Of a stretch of DNA of 64,000 nt, positions 45,103 through 56,593 are shown in pieces. The number at the start of each line of letters is the position of its first letter. Within the stretch, counting starts at the first letter, position 1. The position numbers and the translations under genes are program-made. The notes below the pieces were generated by a model. That model saw nothing but the letters and a program-made list of their open reading frames with translations, had not been told where the DNA came from and did not search any database. Source of the DNA: Myxocyprinus asiaticus (taxonomy: Eukaryota > Chordata > Actinopteri > Cypriniformes > Catostomidae); the NCBI RefSeq assembly GCF_019703515.2, contig NC_059372.1, positions 24,154,931 to 24,218,930 of the forward strand, given 5' to 3'.

Positions 45103-45513
45103 AGGAATATTCTGGGTTCAATACAAGTAAAGTTTAATCAACATTGTGTCGTCATGTTGATAACAAAAAAAATTAATAAAAAAAAATCAAAGTTACTGTG
45201 AGGGACTTACAGTGGAAGTTAATGGGGCCAGTTTTTGCAGTGTTTAAAGGCAGAAATGTGAAGCTTATAATTTTATAAAAGCACTTCCATTAATTCTTCT
45301 GTTAAAACTCACGTATTATTCGAGCTGTAAAGTTGTTTAGATCGTAATTTTTAGTCATTTTAGGGTTTGTTGACATAACATTCACTTCCATTTTAAGTGC
45401 CTCACTGTAACCCAGATTTTTGCTTTTTTATAAAAAGGAGGGCAAGTCAAAATCAATATTATGCCACAAATTCTGCCGATTGAGCTTAAATTCTTTTGAA
45501 CCCGGAATATTCC
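45103..45513. mobile_element. TTAA-flanked MITE with AGGAATATTC ends
   Basis: AGGAATATTCTGGGTTCAATACAAG and 'gaacccggaatattcc' are inverted ends. TTAA is at 45099-45102 and 45514-45517. Interior landmarks, 'cttccattaattcttctgttaaaact' and 'gagctgtaaagttgtttag', recur in the partial copy at 47830. Confidence 0.85.
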
Positions 45514-45517
45514 TTAA

Positions 45518-47829
45518 AGTTGGACAGTTGTAGCTGGCATGCGGTGTGGGCCACATTTGTCATATCAGAGGGTTAAATCTCAACAACTTCTTCACCCAGA
45601 AGGCGAGATAACACCAACGTGACTGAATGCCTCATTCCAGCTGCATCGTCCTGTTTGTGTGGATGACCTATGTGGGATGTCTTTATTGTATGTTTTACAT
45701 GGGGGCAATACACAATAATCTTTTAAAAGATCGTATAAATAGAAAAGGATTCTAACAAACCGCTCTAGTGACAGTGGGCATGCAGTATACAAATCAGTTT
45801 GTAGCAGCCATACAGAGCAGTATAACAGAAACGAAAGATCATGTTTGATTTGTTAGACATAATAGTCATTATTTTTGCAATATTCTTTGCCCTCCCTTTC
45901 TGATTTTCATCATGTTAACTATTAATTTAAGGAAACCCCTCCATGTAATGTGGGTCTAAAGTTTATACTAGTCTAAGCCGGTTTGAACAGTTTGTCTTTT
46001 TGTTGGGCATTATTTGCCTTGAGTGCAGATCACAGAAAGCTAAAATTAAAGTTTAAAGAATGTGAGTTTTTCCTGTTATAACAATAGATTCCCTGAATAC
46101 AGGATCATCTGCATTTGTGTTACCCCCAATCAAGAGATGGAGAGAAAAACTCAGACTCCCTTTGTGTGCCAGGCAGCTATTATGAACCCTGTCTATATGG
46201 TGTAATAACTCCTACACACAAAATAGCACTTATATAATGGTGTTATTTTTGCTATTAGTAGGACCAATGTGTGCACATTTGTTGAGCCTCAATAGCAAAG
46301 CCAAGCCATGGTATAGAAATTAAGCACAAAAGGAGGAATGTAACAAGACAGTTGCTGACACTGGATGTTCTTTGTTAGTTTAGTCTAAGAAGACAAAACA
46401 CAACTGTTTAAAGGTCTCTGTCTTAAATAGCAATTGAACTAACAGCTACCCATTTGTATTGCAGAACAAGAGCTGTGTTGGCATGTAAATGTTTGCATAA
46501 GTAGAGTCTGTAAGAAGTCTTGCTTAGGATCTCACAACTTCATCTTCTGATACTATTTATGTTGTAACTCCGTGGGGTGTCATTTCCTTTAAATTCACTT
46601 CCAGTGCTAATCTGTTGTTTTTCTGAGCAAGGCCTGTGTCCTAGACTCTATTACATTCTAAACCATAAAAATCTGAGTAAACTTAAAAAAGTAAAGTACC
46701 AGCTGCAAAGCATTTTTGAGTTTAGTCAACTTCAGGCAAATTAGTTGTACATTATTGTTATTGTTAATTGTTAACTTAACAATTCAAGTTGGATTGTACG
46801 TTCCATTTTAAGTACAGCTGACCATGATTTTCAATGTTATTGATATAAATAGTTATTCTTTATTAAGTAGATCAACATTTCTACATAAGATCATGTGTCA
46901 TGCCCATCAAAGTACCATGTACTGTAGTTGGTCCAACTTAAAAAAGTGGAGTAGGTAACAATTATTCTAAACTTTTAGAAGTTAAGTCAACTTAAAAACG
47001 GATATTATTTTATTGTAGTATAAGAATAAAACCTTACAGACCTTATTCTTATTCTTAGTATAATAACTTATTCTTCCACAAAAAGCCTCCTCAGGATTGA
47101 GCATCAGTGATCAAACTGAGCATGCTCAAAAGCCTGTATAGTTCTACCTTTGCCACCAAACTTGACATTGTATGTGCTCACTTTTTAAGATTTTAAGTTG
47201 CTCTGACTTAAATGGCAACATTTTTTACTTTGATTTGAAGTAATCTCAACTTTTTCTACATTAGATTGTTAAATCAACGTTTAAAATTGAGTTAATGTAT
47301 ATGAAAGGCATTGTTACGTATATACTGATGACTTGATACTTTCAGTAGTTTATTTGTGAAACAACAAAATATCATAATGGAAAAAATGAAAGGTTTTACA
47401 TAAATGTGCTCTGTAGAATGTAGATGAAGTTATCACTGGGAAACTTTCTATAAACATGAGATCATAAAACATATTTAAAAATGTAGTTATTGTACACAGC
47501 TGGACTAATTTTAGATCCTCTGGAACTGACCGAAGAGTGTGATGAGGAATATGATGCCTGAGTTTAAAGTTCCCTTGCAGTGAAAACACTGTTGAGGTGT
47601 TAGTTCAGACACTAATCTGAAATGTTCTGCGGTCATGTGTGTAAATATTTTTGCTCCTCTGAGTGAAATGACATGAAACTCTTTTCATCGCAGCTATTGA
47701 ATCTAGACTTACCGGGAGTGAAATAAACGTTTTCTCACACTGTGTTTTGCTACACTGTACTGTTCACACTGTAAATTGTTTATTTGAAACTAGGAGGTAT
47801 TAAATGTAGACACTTAGTAGAGGTATTAA
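45518..47829. other. no gene seen; diffuse repeat at about 46680-47290
   Basis: 46680-47290 has repeated 'cttaaaaaagt' and 'aagtcaactta' motifs in both orientations, as in a common fish dispersed repeat, but I could not fix its ends. The minus-strand open frame at 47350-47589 has no recognisable domain. Confidence 0.35.
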
Positions 47830-48420
47830 AAGCACTTACATTAATTCTTCTGTTAAAACTTGTGTATTATTTGAGCTGTAAAGTTGTTAAAGGGTTTGTT
47901 GACAAAACATTGTCATGGCAATGAAGTTGTAAAATTGGCTATATCTTTACAAAGAAAAGGTTACTAAGCGATTTTATCACACTAAAATCATGTAAACGTG
48001 CATTTCGTTTACGTCTTGTGGCGTAATTTTTTTTATACTTTTTAACATTTACAGATTGGCCCCATTCACTTCCATTGTAAGTGGAATGTGATCCTCACTG
48101 TAATCAAGATTTTTGTGGGATAATACTGATTAGAACAAAAAAAAATCACCTTCTAAAAAAAAACACATTCTACCTTATTTTTATTATTCTCAGGTAAGAG
48201 AAAGTATATTTTATGCATATAATTTAGGCCAGATTTGATTTACTTTACCTAACCTGAGAATAATAAAAATAAGGTAGAGGGTGTTAGTTTATGCACCGCA
48301 AAACAAAACAAAAGGACGGATGAGTCAAAACTTTTTTTTTGTTCTAATCAGTATTATCCCACAAATGTTGCTGATTGAGCTTAACTTGTATTGAACCTTG
48401 TGATTCACAAAGGTGTCCTA
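47830..48420. mobile_element. partial AGGAATATTC-type MITE with a hairpin inside
   Basis: Text shared with 45270-45500 ('acattaattcttctgttaaaact', 'ttgagctgtaaagttg', 'gctgattgagcttaacttgtattgaacc') identifies the family. Part of the interior is duplicated in inverted form: 48112-48145 pairs with 48332-48365 ('gggataatactgattagaac'), and 48170-48194 with 48252-48276 ('ctgagaataataaaaataagg'). Confidence 0.6.
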
Positions 48421-49217
48421 GAAGAATAACCACAGGTTCATCATCCAAAGTTCAACACATTAACTATGGGCATACTCTACTAACGTTTGACTACAAGAAA
48501 GTGTCAAAATAATTTTGTCTTATTTTTGAGCAGTATATATTTTGTTTTATGTTTTAAAACCTTTTAAAAATCTTTAAAAATCTTTCTTTAAAATAAATGC
48601 CATTTCCTTAAAAAATTATATATATATATATATACATACAGTATATATTGATATTTAATGCAATGATACTTTTAAGTGTGGCTAAAGTGTTCAAAATATT
48701 TTGGGGCCACTGTAAATGAGCAACACCAAATGTATGGTGTTCTGAGGATTGAATCAAAGAAAAAACTCTCAGTTTTGACTAGACTGCTCCAGATGGCCCA
48801 AAGAGGTACCAGATCAAACCAGACACTGAAAATCATTACCATGTGAAGGTTTATGGAGGTAAAGTGGAGAGACAGTGAAAAAGAAAACTGCCATTAACCA
48901 CTTGCAGTGCTGAGAAATGGGGAATGAGCCATATCAGGCAGGGAAACTTCGTCATGGGGGCTGGCAGTAGATCTTTCCAGGTTGTTTCCAAACGATGATA
49001 TATGCTGATAAAAAATTTAAAGAGAGAGTGAGGAAAAAAATGGCAGGGAGTGATAGAATAAATGTGGACTTGTGTCTCAAAGATGTGTCTGGGGAACAAG
49101 CCACTCCAGCTGCAGAAACAATGCCATAACTGACCTGTAACTATCGGCTGGGAATGTAGTTTATAGAAGAATGGCAATAAGTTACCCAGGAATCAGCTCT
49201 CTCTGGCCTGTTTGCAG
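48421..49217. other. no gene seen; short (TA)n run
   Basis: A (TA)n run lies at 48619-48636. No repeat ends. The minus-strand open frame at 48851-49177 lacks recognisable features. Confidence 0.35.
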
Positions 49218-49268
49218 TGACCTGCAGAAGAACGGAGAGGCCATCCCCTTCCAGAGGTTCAACAGTTA
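49218..49268 (+). CDS. possible terminal coding exon of an unidentified gene
   Basis: A polypyrimidine tract and AG ('ctctctctggcctgtttgcag') precede a 50-bp segment with higher GC content than its neighbours. It reads DLQKNGEAIPFQRFNS followed by a TAG stop. This looks like the last coding exon of a + strand gene whose other exons are not visible in the window. I do not recognise the peptide. It could be chance. Confidence 0.25.
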
Positions 49269-49851
49269 GAGGGGTCTATTAAATTCACATGTACTCTACA
49301 TTTTACATTTAAGCTTTGAAAAAGGCAAATGTATGGAAGATTGAGGCTAGTTGTCAAACTTTTTTCCACATTCACACTGGATTCCACATTCACATTGGCC
49401 AAGTAGCACTCCATCCCTCAGCACTGGTATGTTTCACTATTTGTATCACTCCACTTGTCTGTGTTTACTGTGATTCACAGTGACTTGAATCTTTTATAAT
49501 CCATTCCACCAAAAAAGGTTTGTTCAATGTGCATTTCTGGAGATGACAGTTTTACGCGAGTGGGTTGCAACAAATCTTTTTTATGTTATGTGTCACTGAG
49601 TCTTTCACGACCAAAGCAATGGAAGTGAATTTGAATGATTTTTTCACTTAAAACATTCAGTCAAAAACAGATTTATTTACTAAGTAATCATCACGTGGTA
49701 AACTAGTACTAGTTCTAAACTAGATAGCGGAGTTGTGCTTGATGCTTTGGCACTACTTTCGAACTAATTTCACTGGCAGTCAGCCACTCATATTGGCTAC
49801 TGATATTTTTCTTGGCCTGAGAACACATTTCAACCTTTTGGTTACTATATA

Positions 49852-50999
49852 CACTCACCGATTAATTTATTAGGTACACCTGTAAACCTACTTATTCATG
49901 CGATTTTCTAATCAGCCAATCATGTGGCAGTGGTGCAATGGATAAAATAATGCAGATATGGTTTAGGAGCTTCAGTTAATATTCACATCAACCATCAGAA
50001 TGGGGGAAAAAATGTGATCTCAGTGATTTCGACCTTGGCATGAACTGCTGATCCCCTGGGATTTTCATGCAAACAGTCTCTAGAGTTTACTAAGAATGGT
50101 GCCAAAAACAAAAAACATCCAGTGAGCGGCAGTTCTGCAGACGGAAACACCTTGTTGATGAAAGAGGTTAACGGAGAATGGCCAGACTGGCAGAAAGAGT
50201 ATGGTAACTCAGATAACCGCTCTGTACAATTGTAGTGAGCAGAAAAGCATCTCAGATTGCACAACATGTCAAACCTTGAGGTGAATAGGCTACAACAGCA
50301 AAAGACCACGTCGGGTTCCACTTCTGTCAGCCAAGAACAGAAAGCTGAGGCTGCAGTGGGCCTACCCTTTGTGTACCTTAGCAGAAATCAAAATTCATCA
50401 GACCAGGCTGTTTTCCCAGTCTTTAACTGTCCAGTTTTGGTGAATCTGTGCCCACTGTAGCCTCAGCTTTCTGTTCTTGGCTGACAGAAATGGGACATGA
50501 TGTGATCTTCTGCTGTTGTAGCCCATCTGCCTCAAGGTTCGACGTGTTGTGCTTTCTGAGATGCTATTCTGCTCACTACAATTGTACAGAGTGATTATCT
50601 GAGGTACCGTATCCTTTCTGTCAGCTCGAACCAGTCTGGCCATTCTCTGTTGACCTCTCTCATCAACAAGGTGTTCCGTCCACAGAACTGCCCCTCACTG
50701 GATGTTTCTTGTTTTTGGCACCATTCTGAGTAAACTCTAGAGAATGTTGTGCGTGAAAATCCCAGGAGATCAGCATTTACAAAAATACTCAAACCACCCC
50801 ATCTCATACAAAAAATAATGCCGTGGTCGAAATGACTGAAATCAAATTTTTTCCCCATTCTGATGGTTACTGTGAACATTAACTGTAGCTCATGACCCGT
50901 ATCTGAATGATTTTTATGCATTGCACTGCTGCTACATGATTGGCTGATTAGATAATCGCATGAATAAGTAGGTGTACCTTATAAAGTGGTCGGTGAGTG
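49852..50999. mobile_element. palindromic (foldback) Tc1 element
   Basis: Both ends are CACTCACCGATTAATTTATT-type Tc1 termini with TA outside (49850-49851, 51000-51001). The left arm (49852-50361) and right arm (50450-50999) are inverted copies of the same 5' half of one Tc1 element, each reading inward through the N-terminal transposase region. The loop is only about 88 bp. The usual 3' half of the element is absent. Confidence 0.88.
50398..50921 (-). pseudogene. Tc1 transposase N-terminal half (right arm of the foldback)
   Basis: Minus strand: ADLLGFSRTTFSRVYSEWCQ and EGQFCGRNTLLMREVNRE in one frame, then MARLVRADRKDTVPQII, ISESTTRRTLRQMG and FLSAKNRKLRLQWAQIHQNW in the next. These are the two helix-turn-helix subdomains. 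The text breaks off at DWENSLV, just before the first catalytic Asp, so no catalytic domain is present. The left arm (about 50010-50360, +) carries the same region in decayed form. Confidence 0.82.
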
Positions 51000-51001
51000 T
51001 A

Positions 51002-52507
51002 CTTTCAATATAATTGAGCCTTGCCTTAATATTTGCTATTGTGGTTGTATTGTGTTCAGTTGTATGAGGGACTACAAAAATATGCTGTTAGTTTGGAGGA
51101 TAAAATTCACAGAAATGATTCTAACTATGGGCAGAGATTATTTAGAAGAGATGGGCCTCTTCTATTAAAATGAATGGGAGAAACTGTCAACAGATGTAGA
51201 AAGGAAGTCCCGCTTTACACGGTAAAAGACCCACCTTTTAGATACAGACATCGCCTGTCAATCAACTTGAGAATGCACATGTGCATTAGCTTTACAAGCC
51301 AGGAAAATGTAATTTTTTTATTGTAATCTAGTCTGATGTAAAGAAGCACAATTTATAATGCTAGTGTTGTCAGATTTTGCTGCTGATTTGAAATATGTTC
51401 TTTGATCGTAATCTTGACCAACTGTTTTGGAGATTTCGGTTTTTCCTCATTCAAGTAAACAGGAACTGAACTTTCATGACTGGAAATAGCTTCCCGGGAG
51501 CGTTCCAAAAATGGCCGCCAGTGGACTGACTATGAAAGACTGCTATGGGTCTGTTTTAAAACATAGTGAGCTTCCTTCAGAGACACCATTTTAAGGCATC
51601 ATAGGCATGCTCCCAATGTGAAGGCTATTCTAAAAGGTAGGTATCTTAATTATGCTGCCTCATAAGAGATCATGTTTAGGCCAAATTCTAAGGTATCATC
51701 GTATGTCTCCTTCCCCGGGTAGGCGATCCCAGTATTCACTGTGATGAGCTTGGTGGAAGTCAGTTCCTTAACTCAACCAGCACACACTTTAGTCTTTTTG
51801 CCACCTGTTATCATCTCTCACCCCTTTTCAAAAATGACTAATTCAGTGTGATATCATAAACTCACTCTGAAACATCCTGAAAATATTACGCCAAGCCTAG
51901 AGCGAGAATTGCCCTGCGTGTCTGATGCTTAGTATGGACAGGCCAGAGATGAATTCAATTGACCTGTGCCAAAGAATGTCTCTTTTCTCTCGCTCCCTCC
52001 TGTCTTTCAGGCACGCTATCCACGTCCCTTACACCTGCCAAGTCCGTCATGGCTGCTGCCAGTGCCTGATGCTTCATAGTGGAGGGAGTAGTCATGGTGG
52101 CTGGGAAGGGTTTTAGATTCAAGCTGCTCTCTTGGCACACTTGAATTGAGCTCCATGCCAACGAATCTAGCAAGGGCTTTGCCTCCTAAACAGGGATACC
52201 CTTCTTAAGGCCTGGGCCCCCAGAACAACTCCATCTACTCTCCCTGTGCCAGGCAAAGGATTTATCCAATGTCTTTATATGCTGCTTAAATAAATGTAAC
52301 CTTGCCTATTTTTATAGCATAGGTGGAGAGTATATGGATTGTTTACATGTTGTACAATTTAAAGTGATTGAGTGGAGTTATTTTATTGAGAACCTAAGTA
52401 ATTTAGCAACTTACAATTATTTTAAACACAGCATATAGGTTTATGTGTCCTCAGTAATCCCTATTCCTTTGGCCACACTATGACCTGCTTTACCAATGTC
52501 TAGACAG
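51002..52507. other. no gene seen
   Basis: 51175-51300 ('ggaagtcccgctttacacggtaaaag') resembles a dispersed fish repeat. 51925-52170 is less AT-rich, but its open frames on the two strands have no recognisable domain and no clear splice signals. Confidence 0.3.
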
Positions 52508-53571
52508 CAGTGTTTGGGAGTAGCTAACTAAAAGTAGCGACGCTACAAACTTAGCTACATTTTTCAGTAGCTCAGCTGTTCTCACAATAGTGTAGCCACA
52601 TTTCCAGTTACGAACTACATTTTCCACGAGCTGGGAAATCCAAATCATTTATGTGAATCGGTTCTTTCATCAGTGCACAGCTGATGTAAAATTGCGAAGG
52701 GATTCTTGATATCTTAAATAGTGTTGCCATAGCAACGCATTAAATGTTATTATCCTTTTCTTGGTATATTCATGTGTTTTTGAGGCACTTGTCTTGCTTA
52801 AAATGTCTTGACATTTGACACCCACATCAGAGTTGTCAGCCATTAGGCCTGGGAAAAATTTTAACACATGGGTGAGCAGGGGTGGCTCTGTAGTGCCACC
52901 TTATGACTAAAGTGGTGGGGTCAGTCACCAAACTTGGTACATACAATATACTGATCTCATCAAGCCGAGGCGAGGCAATAAATTAATGGCAAAAAATAAG
53001 AAATAGGAAGTGTCTCATATCTTCTTCGTGCAGTCCATGAAAATGAACCAGTTACAATAACCAATTCCATTATATTTAGCGTTGAATATTTAGTTATTTA
53101 CTTTAAGGTGATAGTATTGCATTCAGCAGTCAGAACTATTTGCAGAACTTATTGCAGAATTGACCTCCTACTCTGTTCAAGTAAGGTCACATACTTTGCT
53201 GTTTGCGGTCATTTTTGACCGGACACAGTACAGGTGTATCTTCAAAATCAATTAAAGTATGCACTTATTTTGGGAATTTATGTTTTTAGATCTTATTTAT
53301 ATATAATTTACAAAATTTCACCTTTAGTTTGCATATGCAAATAATCACATTTATTTAATCTCAAAACAGTAAAAACCTTCACTTCTGTAATTCGAAATAT
53401 GAAGAAAATATGAGAATATGTCATGTATTGGGGGCAGATTGCTGCCATCTGGTAAAAAAAGAAAAATAACATGACTTGAAAATCATGTTATTACAATAAT
53501 AGCCAGTGTTCTATGCAGCCACCTACTGTGTTGTAACTACATTTGCATTTTAAGTTATGCATTTATATATA

Positions 53572-54760
53572 CACTGGCAGCCAAAAGTTTGGAATAATAT
53601 TCAGATTTTGCTGTTTCAGAAGGAAATTGGTACTTAAATTCACCGAAGTGGCATTCAACTGATCACAAAGTATAGTCAGGACATTAATGATTTAAAAAAC
53701 AGCACCATCACTATTTGAAAAAAGTAATTTTTGATCAAATCTAGACAGGCCACATTTCCAGCAGCCATCACTCCAACACCTTATCCTTGAGTAATCATGC
53801 TAAATTACTAATTTGGTACTAGAAAATCACTTGCCATAATATCAAACACAGCTGAAAGCTATTTGTTTCGTTAAATGAAGCTAAACATTGGCTTTGTGTT
53901 TGTTTTTGAGTTGCCACAGTAGACTGGCAAAAAAGAAACAGCTTTCTCTAGAAACTCATCAGTTAATCATTGTTTTGAGGAATGAAGGGTACACAATGCT
54001 TGAAATTGCCAAAAAAAATTAATTTCATATTTCATACAAAGGTGTACGCTACAGTCTTCAAAGACAAAGGACAACTGGCTCTAACAAGGACAGAAAGAGA
54101 TGTGGAAGGCCAGAAGTACAACTAAACAAGAGGATAAGTACATCAGAGTCTCTAGTTTGAGAAATAGATGCCTCACATGTCCTCAGCTGACGGCTTCATT
54201 GAATTCTACCCATACAACACCAGTTTCATGTACAACAGTAAAGAGAAGACTCAGGGGTGCAGGCCTTATGGGAAGAATTGCAAAGAAAAAGCCACTTTTG
54301 AAACAGAAAAAAAAGAGAAAAGGTTAGAGTGGGCAAAGAAACAGACATTGGACAACAGATAATTGGAAAAGAGTGTTATGGATCTTAACCCCATTGAGCT
54401 TTTGTGGGATCAGCTAGACTGTAATGTGCGTGAGAAGTGCCCGACAAGACAGCCACATCTATGGCAAGTGCTACAGGAAGCGTGGGGTGAAATGTCATCT
54501 GAGTGTCTGGACAAACTGACAGCTAGAATGCCAAGGATCTGCAAAGCTGTCATTGCTGCACATGGAGGATTTTTTTATGAGAACTCTTTGAAGTAGTTTA
54601 AGAAGTTCTGAATTTTTTTTTTTAAATTGTAATAGCAATTTTTCGTGTTATTAATGTCCTGACTATATACATTGTGATCAGTTAAATGCCAGTTTGTGAA
54701 TAAAAGTACCAATTTCTTTTCATAAGAGCAAAATCTAATCCAAACTTTTGGCCGCCAGTG
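53572..54760 (+). mobile_element. Tc1 element, CACTGGCRGCCAAAAGTTTGG family, copy 2
   Basis: Ends CACTGGCAGCCAAAAGTTTGGAATAAT and 'ccaaacttttggccgccagtg', flanked by TA (53570-53571, 54761-54762). It is nearly identical in layout to the copy at 26281, including the same internal deletion. Confidence 0.9.
53930..54596 (+). pseudogene. Tc1 transposase remnant, same core deletion as at 26664
   Basis: Reads LRNRCLTCPQLTASLNSTH, RRLRGAGLMGRIAKKKP, then WAKKQTLDN, and jumps to DLNPIELLWDQLDCNVREKC, ending with ARMPRICKAVIAAHGG. The deleted part would have held the catalytic aspartates. The junction 'ggaaaagagtgttatggatctt' (54365-54386) is the same as at 27107. Confidence 0.82.
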
Positions 54761-55059
54761 TATATTTAGACATTATCAAAATATTATTTGTCAAAGTTTA
54801 GCATTTTTTTAAACTGTTTTGAAGTGACATTTTAGTTTATAAATAATGTCACATTATACTTACAGTCAAACCTAACCTAGTGTAATAAAGAGAAGACATA
54901 AAATAATCATTTTGTTACAAATCATTTATTTCAAACATCAACATTTAATAACTTAAAGTAAATTAATAATAATGTCAAGAAAATGAACAGTAATAAACAG
55001 AAATTAACAGCAATGGACTGTGAAAATTCAGTTAGTGCATAAAAGAAAAGACTCAGACT

Positions 55060-55235
55060 TTGTTCTCTGTGTATGTGCGTGAGTGTGTGCTTGCATATGT
55101 GTTTGTGTGTGTAGTGTTCTGCGCTCTGTGTAAGTCTCACCCATTTATTTCAGTGTGTGTGTGTTTGTGTGTGTGCTGCATTGTGGGGGTGTGTTATGAT
55201 CTTACCCCTTCATTAATATTTGTGTGTGTTCTATA
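55060..55235. repeat. TG-rich low-complexity region
   Basis: Irregular (TG)n with interspersed C and A. The open frame read through it is Val/Cys/Leu-rich only because of the TG repeat. It lies within the hAT-like block. Confidence 0.8.
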
Positions 55236-55608
55236 CTGTGGCTAACAAACCTAAAAAAATTGCTCTGTGTTATAGTGTCACAAGTGTGTGTTCAGATGGC
55301 AAGTGGAGGAAAAATTTAACAAATTCTTGTATTTCTCCGATAAACGAAACCATTTTTATTACATCAGAAAAAAGATTTCGGTCAAAAATGACCGAACAGA
55401 ATAAGAAGTTTGAATGATATCATCCGATTGTTATATATCTAAAACAAAATTCTTCTTTAAGTAGATTCAGTTTAGTTAGCTATTTTTTGTTAGTAGTTTA
55501 TAGTGTAGCTAACAAATTTTTTGAAAGAGTAGCTTGACTGTAGTTTAACTACTTTAAGTCATGCTTGTAGCTTGGGAAGCTACAGTTTCAAAGTAGCATC
55601 CCTAACAG

Positions 55609-56074
55609 GCAAAACATTTCAATCAGTTTGTTAGAGTGCTCTTGTTGTAAATTTTAAGGTAAAAGATAAATTCATTTTGCTTATTTTATCTAGTTATCAT
55701 CAGACTTATAAATTTGTCATGTCTTTTTTTCTTCCTACTTGCTTATATGGGCTGAAAGGCGAGCAGTATTTTTGCCTGCCTCAACATTTTCTTTGTAATA
55801 CCGCAAGGATTTCATGAAAAACATCAGTAGTCCCTGTGACTCATCTCAAACCAGCAGCTGATTCTTATCAGCCGTCAGGGTGACACAAGACATGGCTTGT
55901 CCGATCCGGAGGCTAATATTTCATAAGATGGCTTTTATAATTGCAGCGCTTCGGTTACCATTGAGTTGCCGCTCCATTATGCTCTTATCCATATATACAC
56001 ACACTGAACCTATTAAGAGAAAATGTAATGCTTTAAAAGGTTATAATTTTAGGTCTGATATTCTAGGATGGTAG
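55609..56074. other. unique island, possible conserved non-coding element
   Basis: 55830-56000 has balanced composition, no repeat ends, and motifs such as AAGATGGC and CCATTATGC. It looks unlike the surrounding transposon debris. Function is inference only. Confidence 0.25.
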
Positions 56075-56270
56075 GAGCAGGGGCAGACTGGCCATCGGGA
56101 GAACCGGGACTTTTCCCAAATGGCTGGCCACGAAACGGGGTCGAACGGGCCGCGATAAGCTGAAATGGGCCGCCACATTATGCAGAACGGGCCACAAAAC
56201 GGCGCCGTGATATGCCGAAGGGGGCAGCGATATGCAGAAAAGGATAGCGATTTTAGTAATGGGCCAAACT
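56075..56270. mobile_element. hAT-like MITE, copy 2 (opposite orientation)
   Basis: Begins 'caggggcagactggccatcgggagaaccgggac', the intact terminus of the family also at 1308 and 58765, followed by 'gcgataagctgaa', 'cgatatgcagaaaaggatagcg'. The other end could not be fixed. Confidence 0.65.
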
Positions 56271-56593
56271 GTGTCCTGGTGGTTGGAATGGTGACTATCT
56301 GTCTGGAGCCAAACAGGAAGTGTGATAGAGTGTCTGTGCCACTGCGGCCTCGGTACCATCTGCTGTCCCTCTCTCACTCCATCTCTCTAGATGTCACGCA
56401 GTGGCAACACTGCTGCCAGGTATTAATGGTAAATGAGGTATTCTGAACCTAGGACAAGTACACTCTGACCCTCTTTAGACTGGGTTGATTTGATTCAGAA
56501 ACTGGGGCTGTAACGTGATTTTCGACGTCCTATATTGGATGTTTTCCCTCTATTCTTTAAGTATGCATGTTAACGTGTAACATGGTTTATTAA

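Larger units (their letters stand above)
52508..55608. mobile_element. hAT-like element, CAGTGTTTGGGAGTAGC end, with nested insertions
   Basis: The left 'cagtgtttgggagtagctaactaaaagtagcg' and right 'gaagctacagtttcaaagtagcatccctaacag' ends are inverted and rich in GTAGC/GCTAC, as in a common cyprinid hAT. No clear 8-bp duplication was found. Inside, the palindromic motif CGGTCATTTTTGACCG appears near 53205 and CGGTCAAAAATGACCG near 55378, perhaps the ends of a further element, which contains a Tc1 (53572). Confidence 0.55.

Noticed and set aside
55060..55245. Val/Cys-rich open frame that resembles a membrane peptide
   Set aside because: Produced by a TG-rich low-complexity region.
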